A stretch of 64,000 bases of DNA. Source: Litomosoides sigmodontis (taxonomy: Eukaryota; Nematoda; Chromadorea; Rhabditida; Onchocercidae). The translations under genes and the position numbers were made by a program. Location of the stretch: assembly GCA_963070105.1 (NCBI GenBank), contig OY718805.1, forward strand, positions 8,739,152 through 8,803,151, written 5' to 3'. Position 1 is the first letter of the stretch. Each line of letters opens with the position of its first letter. The notes beneath the pieces are model-generated. The model was given only the letters and a program-made list of their open reading frames with translations, was not told the origin of the DNA and searched no databases. Of this stretch, positions 1 to 13,453 are shown piece after piece.

Positions 1-756
1 TGAAGGAGTGAATTGAGCATTCAGAAGTTGAAGGAGTGAATTGAGCATTCAGAAGCTAAAGGAGTGAATTGAGCATTCAGAAGTTGAAGGAGTGAATTGA
101 GCATTCAGAAGCTAAAGGAGTGAATTGAGCATTCAGAAGCTGAAGGAGTGAATTGAGCATTCAGAAGTTGAAGGAGTGAATTGAGCATTCAGAAGCTAAA
201 GGAGTGAATTGAGCATTCAGAAGTTGAAGGAGTGAACTGAGCATTCAGAAGCTAAAGGAGTGAATTGAGCATTCAGAAGTTGAAGGAGTGAATTGAGCAT
301 TCAGAAGCTAAAGGAGTGAATTGAGCATTCAGAAGCTGAAGGAGTGAATTGAGCATTCAGAAGTTGAAGGAGTGAATTGAGCATTCAGAAGCTAAAGGAG
401 TGAATTGAGCATTCAGAAGTTGAAGGAGTGAATTGAGCATTCAGAAGCTAAAGGAGTGAATTGAGCATTCAGAAGTTGAAGGAGTGAATTGAGCATTCAG
501 AAGCTAAAGGAGTGAATTGAGCATTCAGAAGTTGAAGGAGTGAATTGAGCATTCAGAAGCTAAAGGAGTGAATTGAGCATTCAGAAGTTGAAGGAGTGAA
601 TTGAGCATTCAGAAGCTAAAGGAGTGAATTGAGCATTCAGAAGTTGAAGGAGTGAATTGAGCATTCAGAAGCTAAAGGAGTGAATTGAGCATTCAGAAGC
701 TAAAGGAGTGAATTGAGCATTCAGAAGTTGAAGGAGTGAATTGAGCATTCAGAAGC
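1..756. repeat. 28-bp minisatellite, about 27 units, cut by the window edge
   Basis: Tandem 28-bp units share the core GGAGTGAATTGAGCATTCAG. Two main variants differ at the unit junction (AGTTGAAGG versus AGCTAAAGG) and largely alternate, which gives a 56-bp higher-order period with a few slips. One unit carries GAACTGAG instead of GAATTGAG. The period is not a multiple of three, so it is not coding. The array begins before the window. Confidence 0.97.
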
Positions 757-1435
757 TCATCACAAAAGAGCATGTGACGAAAATTAGTAAAGGAAAAATT
801 GCTTGAAAAAAATGTGAAAACATAGAAGTGATATTTCTTTTCACAACAAACTTCTGAATGCTCAAATCATATCTTTAGGAAGGATGAAACAATTCCTTAC
901 TACATCGATTTCAATTTTAGTATAAAAATCAAAAAGCAAAAAAAAAGGACAAAATGAGAAGCGAAATCAATAATTTCTACACACAACTTCCGAATGCAAT
1001 TTTCATATAAATTAAACTAAGCCAAAAAAGATTAGCCACAAGAAAAAAATGTCAAATATTATGCTTGAATATATGCAAGTGCAGCAATGCTGAAAATAAT
1101 ATCCTCGTGAATCGTACAATTTTAGGATCATTCAACTGTCAGTTTAGTAGTTTTAATATTGCATTAATTAATTGAAAACGAAATGGAAATAAGAAGAGAA
1201 GTAGGAAAGGGTAAATTAAACAATTTCACTTATTAAAGTAAGCGCTTTTTTTCGGAGGAGATGAAAGAAGAGGAATAAAGGGTTTTAGCATGCATAGCTT
1301 TAGCTAACAGCATGTAAAACATTCATTTCAACAGTGATGGCGCTATTGACACAGCAACAGAAGAGCGCACTTCAATTGTGCGCTCATTGTTCTCTCAACA
1401 GCAGCACCATTATCAACAATTATCACTTGACAATG

Positions 1436-1470
<35 letters not shown>

Positions 1471-2379
1471 CTGTGTGTTAGATCAAAATGATAAGAATGA
1501 TAGTTTGATAAATTTAAATTTCAAGGAACAGTGATGAGAAGGAGACAAGAGCTAATTGGAGAACAGTGATAATTACGATTGCATGTGTGGCGAGCATGGA
1601 TACTGATAGATAGCTGCTATCAGGTGCTATGATAATGATAACACGGATATCAATAGATAACTAACTGCGCTAAGCGTCACGATAATGTTAAACTGTGATA
1701 TCTGATATCTAATTCCTTGTCTAACAATTCCACTTCACAATTTCACAAACTAATATCGCATCTTCCCAGTGATAATTTCGCATTGAAAAAAAAGTGATAT
1801 TCAAAAAAAGAAATGATAAAAATTATCACTGCAAAAATTATTATTGCTTAACAATAATAATTTCCATTAAAAGTTGCAAGAGAGGAAAAAAAATGAAAGA
1901 GCGAGGAAAAGACTTTAATTTAAATCAATGAATTTCTTTAATAATTGTGAACAATTTTTCCACTTATAATTTAATAATTACCGAAAAAAAAAATTCTCAA
2001 ATAACACAAAGAGCACCAAAGCACATCCTTTTCCTCCATCACTTCACTTCAACTAATCTTTGAATTGATCGATCGATAAAGTGTTATCGAAAATAACAAT
2101 AACAATGCTTTTCCTTCCTTATCGGCAAGCTTTTAACTCCTCCTAAGCAAGTAAACAGCATGAGAAGTGAGAAGAGGACGAAGAAGCATAACGAATGAAC
2201 ACTTCAACTCTCTCTCTCTCTCTCTCTCCCTGTCTCTCTCTCCCTTTTCATATTTATAAAGGGTGAATGATTGAGAGGACGACATATCGATTCTCTTCCT
2301 CCTCTCCTTGCAGCTTTTTTTAATTACACTTCCTCATCCGCCAAACCTCACGCCCAACAACGATCTCTCTCGAAAGATA

Positions 2380-2640
<261 letters not shown>

Positions 2641-4351
2641 ATGTGCGTGCGATGTACATGGATGATGATATACGCGTGCAACATGCGATTGCATGCCTCC
2701 TCCTTAAATATCTTCTTGTCCTTTTTTTTTCTGAATTGATGCGAGGAAATGATGGACGGATGGATGTCGTCAAAAAAAGGAATTTAGGAAACATAATTCA
2801 TACCATTGCAGTATTTCTTGTGCTTCCTTCTTTCTCTCTCCCTCTCTTTGTCTACCTGTATCTCTACCTCTTCCTTCCTCTCATTCTTTCATTCTGTCTA
2901 TTAGTAAAAATAAAAAATTTACTGAACCTAAATTTATAATTGAGTAATGAGTAATACTATTCGATGCGTTAAATGCAATAGGTTTAATATATTATAGAGT
3001 AGTTGTGTGTGTGTGTGTGTCTGTCTGTCTGTCTGTTTATCTGTCTGTATGTATGTATGTGTGTGTATGTGTGTGTGTGTGTGTATGTGTGTGTGTGTGT
3101 GGGTAAATTCTTACTCTCAAATGCTCAAAATTTTCCGTAATTTTAATTTTAATTATCAATTATTATTGTGAGACTGCTTGAGATATGATTTTACTACGGA
3201 ACATTGAAAGGAACAATTAACGAGAACATTTTTAAATTGCAATTTAAACAAATTAATTATAAATCTTTTGGAGATAAATCAAAGCAAAGAATGCAAGCCG
3301 CATTGTGATGACCTGTGCGATGGTTTGTCTAAAAAAGGGAAAGAAACAAAAGAGATAATAAATTTTTTTTGAAATTTTTTTCAAATGGAATCAACTATTT
3401 TAATTTTGATTAAAATAAGTGATTGCGTTGAAGCGACTTGTGGCATGCAAGATCAAGCGCATCGGTTAAATCAATTTTGTTAAACAATTATGGACAGTAA
3501 TATTTTACAATGCAATAATTTTTTCACTTCATATGGAAGAGACGTGGGAGAGAGAGGAAGAGAAAGAGAAAGAGAAAAAGAAAGTGAAAGAGAAAGAGAG
3601 GAAGAGGGAGAGGAAAAAGCAAAATAATGTTTAATTTATTCAATCATTGAATGTCAAATGAACTGAAATCAACAAGAAAAATTAAATTAAATTATTAGAA
3701 ATCGAACATACCAAAATCATCGCAATGAGAATTTATTAATTTACGCAATCATCAAATATAAAATGAAGAAAAGTCAACAAGTAAAATTAAATTATCAAAC
3801 TGATCGATTGAGTATAATTACGCTTTACTTAAATTTTATTATCATTCAGTAGAAATGACAAAATTCACTCACTTCTCACCCGTCACGTCAAATTGTTCAC
3901 GTTACTACTTCACGTGTAAAAATAATTAAAGTGAAAATGGGGAAGTACTAGGGCTTTTTCTTGGTTGGATAGTTCGAAAAAAAATAAAGAAAGTAACAAA
4001 GAAAGACATGAACAGCTAAAGTTTGAGTAAAACAAAGAAAGAGAAAGGGAGGAGGAATAAAGTGAAAAGTTAATTGTACACTTAGAACGATTGCGCCTTT
4101 CGAATTAATCCATTAAAAATGAAATTATGAATTCTCTCTTTTTTTTCTTATTTAGAAGAGCTGTTTAATGGAAAGCTTCACTTGATTCTCCTACATTTTT
4201 AATATTTATTTAAAATTCATACTTTCCTGCTGTAATGCTTAATTTTTAGAATAATTTTTTACGCTTAATAATCAACAAATTTTTGGGTTGTCTTTCGAAT
4301 TTTTGAAAATCCTTGAAAAAAAGATTCAAATTTTTGAATTTTTTTTTAGTC

Positions 4352-4617
4352 TTTTTTGGAAATGAAATGATAAATGCAAAAACATTCACTTCATATCGTA
4401 TATTTTAATTTCGAAAAAAAATAAATTAATCTATCAAAAAATAAATTAATCTATCAAAGAAATGTTGAATAATATTAAAGTATGTGAAGTAATTTTAGAC
4501 TAACAAATCCACAATGCTCATTCTATTTTTAATTTTTTGGAAATGAAATGATAAATGCAAAAACATTCACTTCATATCGTATATTTTAATTTCGAAAAAA
4601 AATAAATTAATCTATCA
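4352..4617 (+). repeat. 85-bp direct repeat, two copies
   Basis: Positions 4352-4436 and 4533-4617 are nearly identical. Both run from TTTTTTGGAAATGAAATG to AATTAATCTATCA. The second copy lies 181 bp after the first, and a short extra copy of the tail follows the first. Confidence 0.9.
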
Positions 4618-4786
4618 ATTTAAAATTTATCTGCAATTTCACTAAAATAATTCATTGATAATTTTACAACATTAAAGTAAATGCAACATGTAACATTGAT
4701 AATTTACATTTACATATTGATTGATCACTAAATTTTTCATCAAAAAATTTTGATGAAAAGATTAAAATTGTTGAAACAAAAAAGAA

Positions 4787-7700
4787 TTAAATAATTTTGG
4801 CGAACCATTCCGATTTTGTGCGATCACATTCGTCATCATTCATTCGCACTTGCACATTGGGATAGAGGAGGAAGTAGAATAAGCAGAATGATATAAATGT
4901 GATCATAAAGATCATCTGCAAAATGGACAGCAAGTGGACAGCTGAGTCATCAGATTTGCATCGAATGATAAGGCACAAATTGCATTTGTAATTTTGGCGT
5001 GGAAAAGAAAAGTCTGTTTTTAAATAAAAAATTGCACTTACGTGAAAGGAAACAAAAATATAAGCTTTAAAATGTATTATGGCTATTTATTTTGAATGTT
5101 TGAAAGTGCAAAAATTTTTCAACATTTTTTTGCTCCTTTTTTAACCATACAAATTTTGATTGTTTTATTGAAAAATTGAAAAGACAAAAAATTTTTTTTT
5201 CTTTTAACAGACTAAAATTTACGCGCTTTTTTCTTTGTTTTAACTCAAATCTGTAAATTTGTGCTATAAAATGGATCAATTGTTGCAAAAATTTACAAGT
5301 GGAAATTTTTACAAAAAAATGAAATGAAAGAGGAAAAAAAAAAGCCATTCAAACCTGCGATATCCAATGAAATATTTGTATTGATTTTTTCGATAAGCGA
5401 CAATGATTTAATGGATTTCTTAAAATGAACCATGAAAAATGCAACTCGCTTTGTTTTTTAACATAATGATCGCATTGATGTGATTGATCATATATTGAAA
5501 TTGTTGTGTGAGAATTACGTAAACGATATGATCTGCAATTAGCATTTAGCAAAAAAAAAAAAAAAACTAAAAATTACTAGAAATTAGTAATTCAATTCAT
5601 TAAATTATTGAATGAGTAATTTTTATCATTCACTAATTGTGAAAATATTTTTGCAAGAATGCACTCAGTTAGTTACCTCTGCTGCTGCAAAGGTGACAAA
5701 TTTAAACTGGTACAGGTTGGTCGAGGTGTTGCAGCTACATTAACTTTTGCGAGCATTGATGGAATCATGCAGGAGGAGAGCTTTCCAAATTTGTTTTCAA
5801 TTACTGCTCCATTTTTCATCACTTCACTGCTTGATGATGTGCTACAAATTAAGCAGTGATTTTTTTAAAAAAAAAAATAAAATAAAGTGAGGTAAGATAA
5901 TAAGATAGTTATTTTAAAATTAAATTTGCTAACAATTTTAATAAACTTACGAACTCAAATTACTATAATAAAATTTCAAAGTGATCGATAAAATTTATGC
6001 TCATTAAATTGGACAAATTAAATAGAATTTGTTAATTCAGTGGACTTAACGAACCCATTTCGTTTAAGCTTTTGTCGCATAAATTTCAAAAAAGCAATTT
6101 TAATTAATGATAAAAATACAGTCATAAAGCATACACCTAAAAAATAACTCAATTCATTATGAAAATTTAAAAATTCAAAATTCATTAACGAAATTATACC
6201 AATTCAAATGCAACTCAACATTTCCAACATACTAGTAAAAAATCTTGAGGAAAACTTTCAAAAAGAGGAATGGTGAACAAACCAAGATAAATATCTATAG
6301 CTTTAATATAGCTTACACGAGGCATCATTTCATTATATGAAAAAATTAGAAATGTTATTGCTAGTATGATTGAAACCATGTCCTGAAAGCTATTTCTGTT
6401 TAATCCAGGTGTGAAATTAGAGTGAATTTAATTTGCTACAACACTTCACTACTAGCTTCATTAAAATTTTATTGCAAAAAAAAATCTTTAAAACTGCCGC
6501 AACCTCTGCTATCTGTTGTCCAAAAAACAAAAAACAAAAGTGTTTACCTGAAATTCAGTTTCAGTTTCCATCCATAGTGAGACCCATGAAGTGATGACAA
6601 CTGCAGTAGACGGAACAACCAACTGAATTAGACAAAATCCGGACGAACGATGAAATACGAAACATACATAAAGTCTGCTGTAATTCCCTAAAATTTATTC
6701 AATTCAATAAAAAATTGCAAATTCAGGTTTGAAATTAAAAGTTTACAAAATTTGCAAATTTCTATCAAAAATTTCACAAGTCAAAAGCGAGAGTTAATAG
6801 TAATGATTAAGCTAACCTGTAGCATAATTTTCAGTAACACTCGTTACATAAGCTTCCTTAATCTGAAAATCCGGTAACCGGATTTTATGTAGTAGTAACG
6901 GTTCTTTAACATCTTTTGACCAGGCATATCGAACACGATCTGCCGTATATCCATCTGCAACACATTTCAATTCCTCTTCAACAAAAATTCCATACAGCAA
7001 AGCAAACTTAAATATAAATTCGGTGACATAAACGTAACATTAAAATTGTTACGAAACGATAGATGAGAGGTCAATGGTCATAAAAAGCTGAAACTAACAA
7101 CTTTCAATGCCAAGTTTGCACAACTGTGAGTCAAATGGAAAGAGTGTAAGGTCCATTGGACATTCGGCCACAATTGAAATACGTCTGCTGTAGAGCACTG
7201 TTCCATTGTCACTCAACCTGAGGTGGACACTTCAGTTAGCTACGTGACCGCAGTTGCAGTTGCATCGCAATTGATTTATCTCTTTGATAACTTACCACTT
7301 ATCAGTTACATTATCTCATCAAGCGCTACACACATTGATTTCTTTCTAATTTTGAACTTATTTACATTCCAATACCAAATGATTGAAGCGGAAGAGAAGA
7401 CTCAAAACCTCAGCAGGGAACGGTGTGAGATTGAGTGTTGCTGTGGATTCTTGGATGCGATCGCATTTGGCATGAAGGTGTCCGGATGCCACAAGAAATC
7501 GATGTAACTCTCATGCAGTGAAATCTTCTGACCTTTGAAGTAATCTTGAAAATGCAATCGTTCGTCCAGCCATGATTCACGATAAAACAATTCAAGAGCA
7601 TAATCCTTAAGTTGCATATCGTAAAGCGACAAATATTACTTATCAAAAGTAAATCTATTTGGAAGGGAGTGAGATAGAAATAAATTTATTATTATTATTC

Positions 7701-9867
7701 ATTATTATTATTATTATTATTATTTATTATTATTTATTATTATTTATTATTATTTATTATTATTTATTATTATTTATTATTATTTATTATTATTTATTAT
7801 TATTTATTATTATTTATTATTATTTATTATTATTTATTATTATTTATTATTATTTATTATTATTTATTATTATTTATTATTATTTATTATTATTTATTAT
7901 TATTTATTATTATTTATTATTATTTATTATTATTTATTATTATTTATTATTATTTATTATTATTTATTATTATTTATTATTATTTATTATTATTTATATT
8001 ATTATTATTTATTATTATTTATTATTATTTATTATTATTTATTATTATTTATTATTATTTATTATTATTTATTATTATTTATTATTATTTATTATTATTT
8101 ATTATTATTTATTATTATTTATTATTATTTATTATTATTTATTATTATTTATTATTATTTATTATTATTTATTATTATTTATTATTATTTATTATTATTT
8201 ATTATTATTTATTATTATTTATTATTATTTATTATTATTTATTATTATTTATTATTATTTATTATTATTTATTATTATTTATTATTATTTATTATTATTT
8301 ATTATTATTTATTATTATTTATTATTATTTATTATTATTTATTATTATTTATTATTATTTATTATTATTTATTATTATTTATTATTATTTATTATTATTT
8401 ATTATTATTTATTATTATTTATTATTATTTATTATTATTATTATTTATTATTATTATTTATTATTATTATTTATTATTATTTATTATGATTTATTTATTA
8501 CTATTATTTATTATTATTATTTATTATTATTTATTATTATTAAATATCATTAATTTTAAATAACATGGAAGTATTTAAACGAACAAATTTCAAACAGTTA
8601 AACAATCAATTTAATTCATCTACCATAGTGACTTCAGAAACAGCTCGAATACTGCTAACAACAATTGATACATTGATTATAACTGCTTCTGTAAAAAAAA
8701 ATCCAATTATGCTATTAGAGAAGCTATTTAACCAAAATTTTATTAATTAAAAAAAACAAACAAGCAAATGAAACATTTCATTGAAATAATTGAAATTTCA
8801 AAAATACTTCTCCAAAAAATGTTATTTGATTAAAGTGAAAATGTTAGTAATCATCACAAAACTGTGATATCAGACCTTCGTTATCATTTTCTGGTTCCTT
8901 CCGATGATCATAACCGGTTCGAAACAGGAAATGCAATAAATCTCTTGTTTCGCTATAAGTTGCCGTTTTTTTCTTTTTTTTTGGAAAAATTTTTAATTCC
9001 TTGAAGAGAAATGACAAACGAACGTATTCACAAATTTCTGTTTGAAAGTAAAGTCAAGTTTTTTTTTTCAATTTTATGTCATTCTGTTTTTCAAATTTCC
9101 TTTCATGAAAGCAATCAACGTGGAAAGTTGTAATTGCTTTGAGCAGAATTTTTTTTTTTATCGACCTTTCGATTGTTAACAGATGAAAGCCATTTAAAGT
9201 AAAGCGTTAGTTAGTTAGTTAGTTGTCAAAAATATTTTAGACGTACCTCTCTCTCTCTCTTTCATGTTCCCTTCAATTTTGCAAAATTTCCTCATTTACA
9301 ATCACTTCAATAAAAGTTATTGAGTTAAAAAGGCTAATAAAAAGAGCAAAATGAAATGATTACGAAAGGACAAGTGAGAAATCCAATAAATTGTACAGTA
9401 AAGTTGCCTCTCAATACTTACGCTACAAATTAATAAAATAGAAAATAAAATATTGGAGAATTAATTGGTAAAAAAGAATTATACTTTCCATCACCATTCG
9501 TCCGAGGATAGGTAGGCAATCGTCGTACAGGATTATCATCGGCTATGATGTCATATAAATCAGCTGATTTTTTCAAAGTCTGAGCACGAAAATCTATCGT
9601 TGTAACCTAAAATAAATGATCATTTCTTCGTTGTGTTTTACACGAATAAGTTATTAACCAATATTATCTATTAGCTCAAATAAATACATTTCACTCAAAC
9701 GTACATCACTTTTTTTACGTTAACTTTACGTGATCTTATTTAACAGCATTCACGTGAGAGCATTAGGAGTATAACACTGAACAAAAAGTATATATTTGAG
9801 GTGTTATTAATACCTGACTTATTCCATTCATCAGTAATGATATCCAAAAATGAACTACAACTGCCAT
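4787..9867 (-). CDS. exp-1: Cys-loop ligand-gated ion channel, EXP-1-like (probable GABA-gated cation channel)
   Basis: Twelve exons, all phase-consistent: 9814-9867, 9495-9606, 8624-8688, 7409-7605, 7099-7217, 6817-6954, 6548-6687, 6283-6382, 6055-6136, 5677-5841, 5355-5532, 4787-4915 (492 residues). The signal peptide is [18 protein letters not shown]. The extracellular domain carries the 13-residue Cys-loop [15 protein letters not shown] (about 162-176), followed by [15 protein letters not shown]1 is about 245-268, M2 about 274-292 with the conserved 9' leucine at about 282, M3 about 309-325 ([15 protein letters not shown]) and M4 about 450-470 ([19 protein letters not shown]). The M3-M4 loop is long and divergent. 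The ring that sets ion choice (-2' to 0') reads E-T-E rather than the P-A-R of anion channels. As I recall, nematode EXP-1, a GABA-gated cation channel of enteric muscle, has the same change. The family is certain; the EXP-1 assignment and ligand are inferred. The 9495 and 6055 donors (GTGATG, GTTCGT) are weak and were chosen by phase. Confidence 0.85.
7684..8545. repeat. 10-bp ATTATTATTT satellite inside receptor intron 3
   Basis: More than 80 nearly perfect 10-bp units (ATT-ATT-ATT-T) fill almost the whole 1-kb intron between the exons ending at 8624 and starting at 7605. One unit near 7995 is shortened. The right end decays into mixed ATT and ATTT units. Frames through it are artefacts. 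Confidence 0.97.
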
Positions 9868-11917
9868 TATGATTAATGAATAGATTGATTGGCTTTGAAT
9901 TACCGCAAATGTTGCATAGCTTATTTCGTCATACACTTAGCTAAAATAAAAAAGTAGATTTTAATGAAGAAGATGGTAGTTGAAATAATACAAAACGTTG
10001 AAATGAAAAATTTCACGTTAAAAGCTTTAATATGAATTAATCTAAGTACTTGAAATTACATTGTAGAGTTCTTGACTTGTCGGATGTTTGTGTTTTCGTC
10101 GCTATTTCATCTAGCATTAGCTGTTTCATGACTTGCAATTCGTTAATTCTATGGCATGACAATGCATCGATCAAACAAAGCTTAATGAATAATTTTGAAC
10201 TGAGAATTTTGCATCAATGCAAAACTATTTTGTCTAATTGGTGTGGACTGAACTACCTAGTCTGAAGTGGACTAAATTTCCGAACTGATGACAATTGTGC
10301 AGATGCACATGCATTTGTAGTTGATAAAAGATGGGAAACAGTAGCTCATCGGTAGCTTTCATCATTTTCACCTCACCTTCATTTCAGGAATTCAACGTTG
10401 TCTCAAGCTAGATGATGCACAAACCCTTCGAGCATTTCTTATGATTACCTCTTGAGAGTAATTACTTTCCGATAAGCATCTATTTTTAATGTGAGTTAAA
10501 ATTTAAAGATTGAAAATACACAAGTAATACTTGCAGAGTGTTAAATTACTCTCAATTCTCACAAAAGAAACCTCCAACAATTACTTATGCAACAAATACA
10601 TCAAGCAATTTCCTTCGGATTATTTCATACTGCTGAACAATCAACAAGTCTCGGATGATTCTATTGCGGACATTTATCATTCAAATCCTTCAAATGATAA
10701 TTTCTGAAAATTGCTAAATTGGCAAAATTATCCGTTTAATCTTCCAATATTACTATCTTTTTCCATTAGATTGATGTTTAAACTGGTTAAGTCTTGAAAA
10801 ATTAACACGTGTATGAAGCATTCCTCTAACTTTTAAGATTTATGAAAAATTGAATAAAGTTGAGCTTAACAAGACATATCAAATTTGATTTAAAATTGTT
10901 GCTTAACTCAATCATTAAAATATCAATACCCACCATTGTACTGTAACTTAGTAGTAATACTTGTTCAAAGATCGCCTCATAACTTCCATCTGCTGCAGCA
11001 TTTTCAGTAATTTAATTCAAAAAAAATTATAGTACTGCTTGATATCTCCTTCAGGATGAAACAAATTTCACCTCATTTGATTCTTTCTCATGTAGCATTT
11101 TGAGTGCTAGAAAATACGAAGAAGAATTTTACGGTATAATAACTATCGTTATATTATACATTTAAAAAACTATTTCCATAAAAAAAGAAAATTGCAAGGT
11201 TTGTAAGTTTGAGTTCCTATGTATTACAGTACATTCATTCTTTTCAGAAAATGTTGCTGCAGTTATTTGTTGATAATTATTTTTCAAAATACAAATTGTT
11301 TTATCAGAAAAAATTACGGTATTTTTGCAACATATATAGAGGGAAGGAAATTAAAAGGAATCCATTAGCAACGAGCTACACAATGAGAAGTTGAAAATGA
11401 TATAAATAAAGTATTTCAGAAATTGTTGTTTGAATTTTTGAAGAGGAATAAATGAAAGAAAAATTCAAAGCGATGAAAAAAAATGCGAATGAAATTTGAA
11501 AGCAAATTTTCAGTATTTCTGCATCATCAATTAATTCTCTAATACAAGCTAAAAATATGTGTTAAAAAAATTACAGATAACGATAACTATCTTCAAGCTT
11601 CTGATACAAAAAAAGTATGCAGAAGAGGAGTAGAGTTAATGATTGCGAATGTGCTGACAACTTCATATTATTTGACTAATTTCTTCCTTCAGTTGATTTG
11701 AAAAGCAATTCAGCCTAAGCAACACTCTCCTCCTCCCTCATCGTCATTCATTCCAACCTATGAAAAATTCATGTCAAAAAATACCCTGCAATAATGCAAA
11801 TTTTCAAAAGCGAATGAACTAAAGTTAATACAAAGTTTAGCACAAACACATGTAGTTGAGGATGCTCCAACATTATCGCTATTCATTCCCACAAATAAAT
11901 TAGCTTTATTTTTCATT
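9868..11917. other. No gene recognised
   Basis: AT-rich sequence upstream of the receptor gene; the receptor promoter is probably in the first part. Only short open frames of atypical composition are present. I see no repeat array and no recognisable protein family on either strand. Confidence 0.5.
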
Positions 11918-12410
11918 CTACGATGGATAAAATCCGAGTCTTTCCATTCCCCACTGGGATGAATGGATATGCTGGAAAGCAAAGCCATACATTACACCAT
12001 TTACCATCTCTTGCAGATTTTGAGAAATTAATGGAGCAAAAGGAGAAATTGATAAACCTGAAAACTACTGAAGAAAATTGAATTGAGAACAAGCCTACTG
12101 CAAATCTCAACTCTCTAAACATCTCCTAACTCCATCCACTTAATCTTAACTACCCCTTCTTCATTCGGCGATTTCTTTTGCAGTTTGAAGCCCTTATAAA
12201 TTAGCAGTCTAATCGGCACAAATTGCCTTTTCTCCACGGGATCATCCAAAATAAAATCCAAGTCCGAGTCTTTCGCCAAAACCAAAAGAAACCTAAAAAC
12301 CTACACCATTGATTTGCTTAACGAAAATGAAATACGATGACAATCCGTTGATATGAGGAGATTCGCTCATTCCGTCGGAAATAACGCAATTTTCCATTCA
12401 GCTATTGTGT
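11918..12410 (-). pseudogene. Possible decayed ATG5-like sequence
   Basis: Several minus-strand pieces in different frames seem to follow the order of autophagy protein ATG5. About 12366-12410 gives EWKIALFPTE (compare W-x-I..FP-E). About 12301-12366 gives SPHINGLSSYFIFVKQINGV. The longest open piece, 12115-12291, contains KDSDLDFILDD, RQFVPIRLLIY and WMELGDV, like the FxxIPxRIY and LGDLLxE blocks. About 11918-12000 gives VMYGFAFQHIHSSQWGMERL, like the VMxHGI....QWxxExL block. The pieces are joined by frame changes and stops with no good introns, and no N-terminal half fits before the S23 gene. If real, it is a pseudogene or a badly broken 3' part. The resemblance comes from memory of the family and is weak; an unrelated small gene is possible. 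Confidence 0.3.
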
Positions 12411-12621
12411 TTTTACGGTATCGATAAAATCAATCTATGAAGAGTTCAACAAACCCCTTCCCACTATATCATTTCAAATAAACTTCATTTTCATTAGTGA
12501 AATGAAGTATCCGCATGGGTGTTAAAATGAAATGCACACTATAACTTGAGCATAGAAAAAACTTTTTATGAAAAGCCGCACATAACAATTATTGACAATG
12601 AAATAATCAAGAATTGTTCAT

Positions 12622-13453
12622 TTATGAACGTGGTCTCTCTTTTTTTCCCTTAAACAGCGCAATCAATGACGTATTTGCCACCTTAACAATCTTAAAACGC
12701 ACACCAGGTATGTCACCTACAGCGTGTCCTTTCCGACCAAAACCAGCAACAAGAACTTCATCATTTTCCTGTAAAGCAAATAACCTTTTTTCAGTATCAT
12801 CTTGTTTAACATCCAAAAAGTTTAAGATCCAACCACATATTTCCTTAAAAAAGAACTTTAGACCACATTACAGCCTATTATTGAGTGAAAGATCAAGAAG
12901 CCCAATATTATATTCCGGAGAGAACATTGAAAGATGATACCTCAATGAAATTTAAGCAACCATCATTTGGTACGAATGCAGTAATCTTCTTTCCATTCTT
13001 AATGAGTTGCACACGAACACATTTGCGAATTGCTGAGTTCGGCTGTTTTGCTTCAACACCACTAAAGTAGTTGAAACATACGCTTACTTCTGATGCAAAT
13101 GATGACCATCAAAATAAGGGAGATAGAATAGTAATATAGAAGGAAACGCAGTATTCATATAGGGGATATTTATATACCGAATAAACTGGAATCCTACTCG
13201 AGCTAACCAGACCCATTGCACAGGATTGCATCAGTGACTAAAGTAAACATTTCTCAAGATGGCAATTGTTGAAGACGAGAATTACTTACACTTTTTCCAG
13301 GACAATGCCTTTCGCATGCGATGCTGCGCCAAATGGATTTGCCTTCCATCTTGTTCCCAAATGTGCCTTCTTGTAACCTTTATCATTCCAACGCTGAGCC
13401 TGTCTATGCGTTTTCAATTTACGCGCTGTACGTATACCCTTCGGTTTTCCCAT
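12622..13453 (-). CDS. rps-23: 40S ribosomal protein S23 (uS12)
   Basis: Three exons, 13290-13453, 12941-13061 and 12622-12768, with GT-AG introns and consistent phases. They give 143 residues, the exact usual length of eukaryotic S23. The start [17 protein letters not shown], the middle [19 protein letters not shown] and [20 protein letters not shown], and the end KGKKERPRS are all typical of the family. S23 lies in the decoding centre of the small subunit; the PNSA loop (its proline is hydroxylated in other eukaryotes) is intact. There are no frameshifts and the invariant blocks are present, so this is a functional gene and not a retrocopy. No neighbour appears to be co-transcribed with it. 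Confidence 0.97.

Noticed and set aside
1..756. CRISPR array
   Set aside because: Units are contiguous with no unique spacers, and the DNA is eukaryotic.
7606..7638. Extension of receptor exon 4 to include SLYDMQLK
   Set aside because: It needs an in-frame stop at the only upstream acceptor. The separate exon at 8624-8688 supplies the expected VSEVTM-DYAL sequence in phase.
7659..8489. 276-residue Tyr/Leu/Ile repeat frame
   Set aside because: Translation of the 10-bp satellite within a receptor intron, on the strand opposite to the gene.
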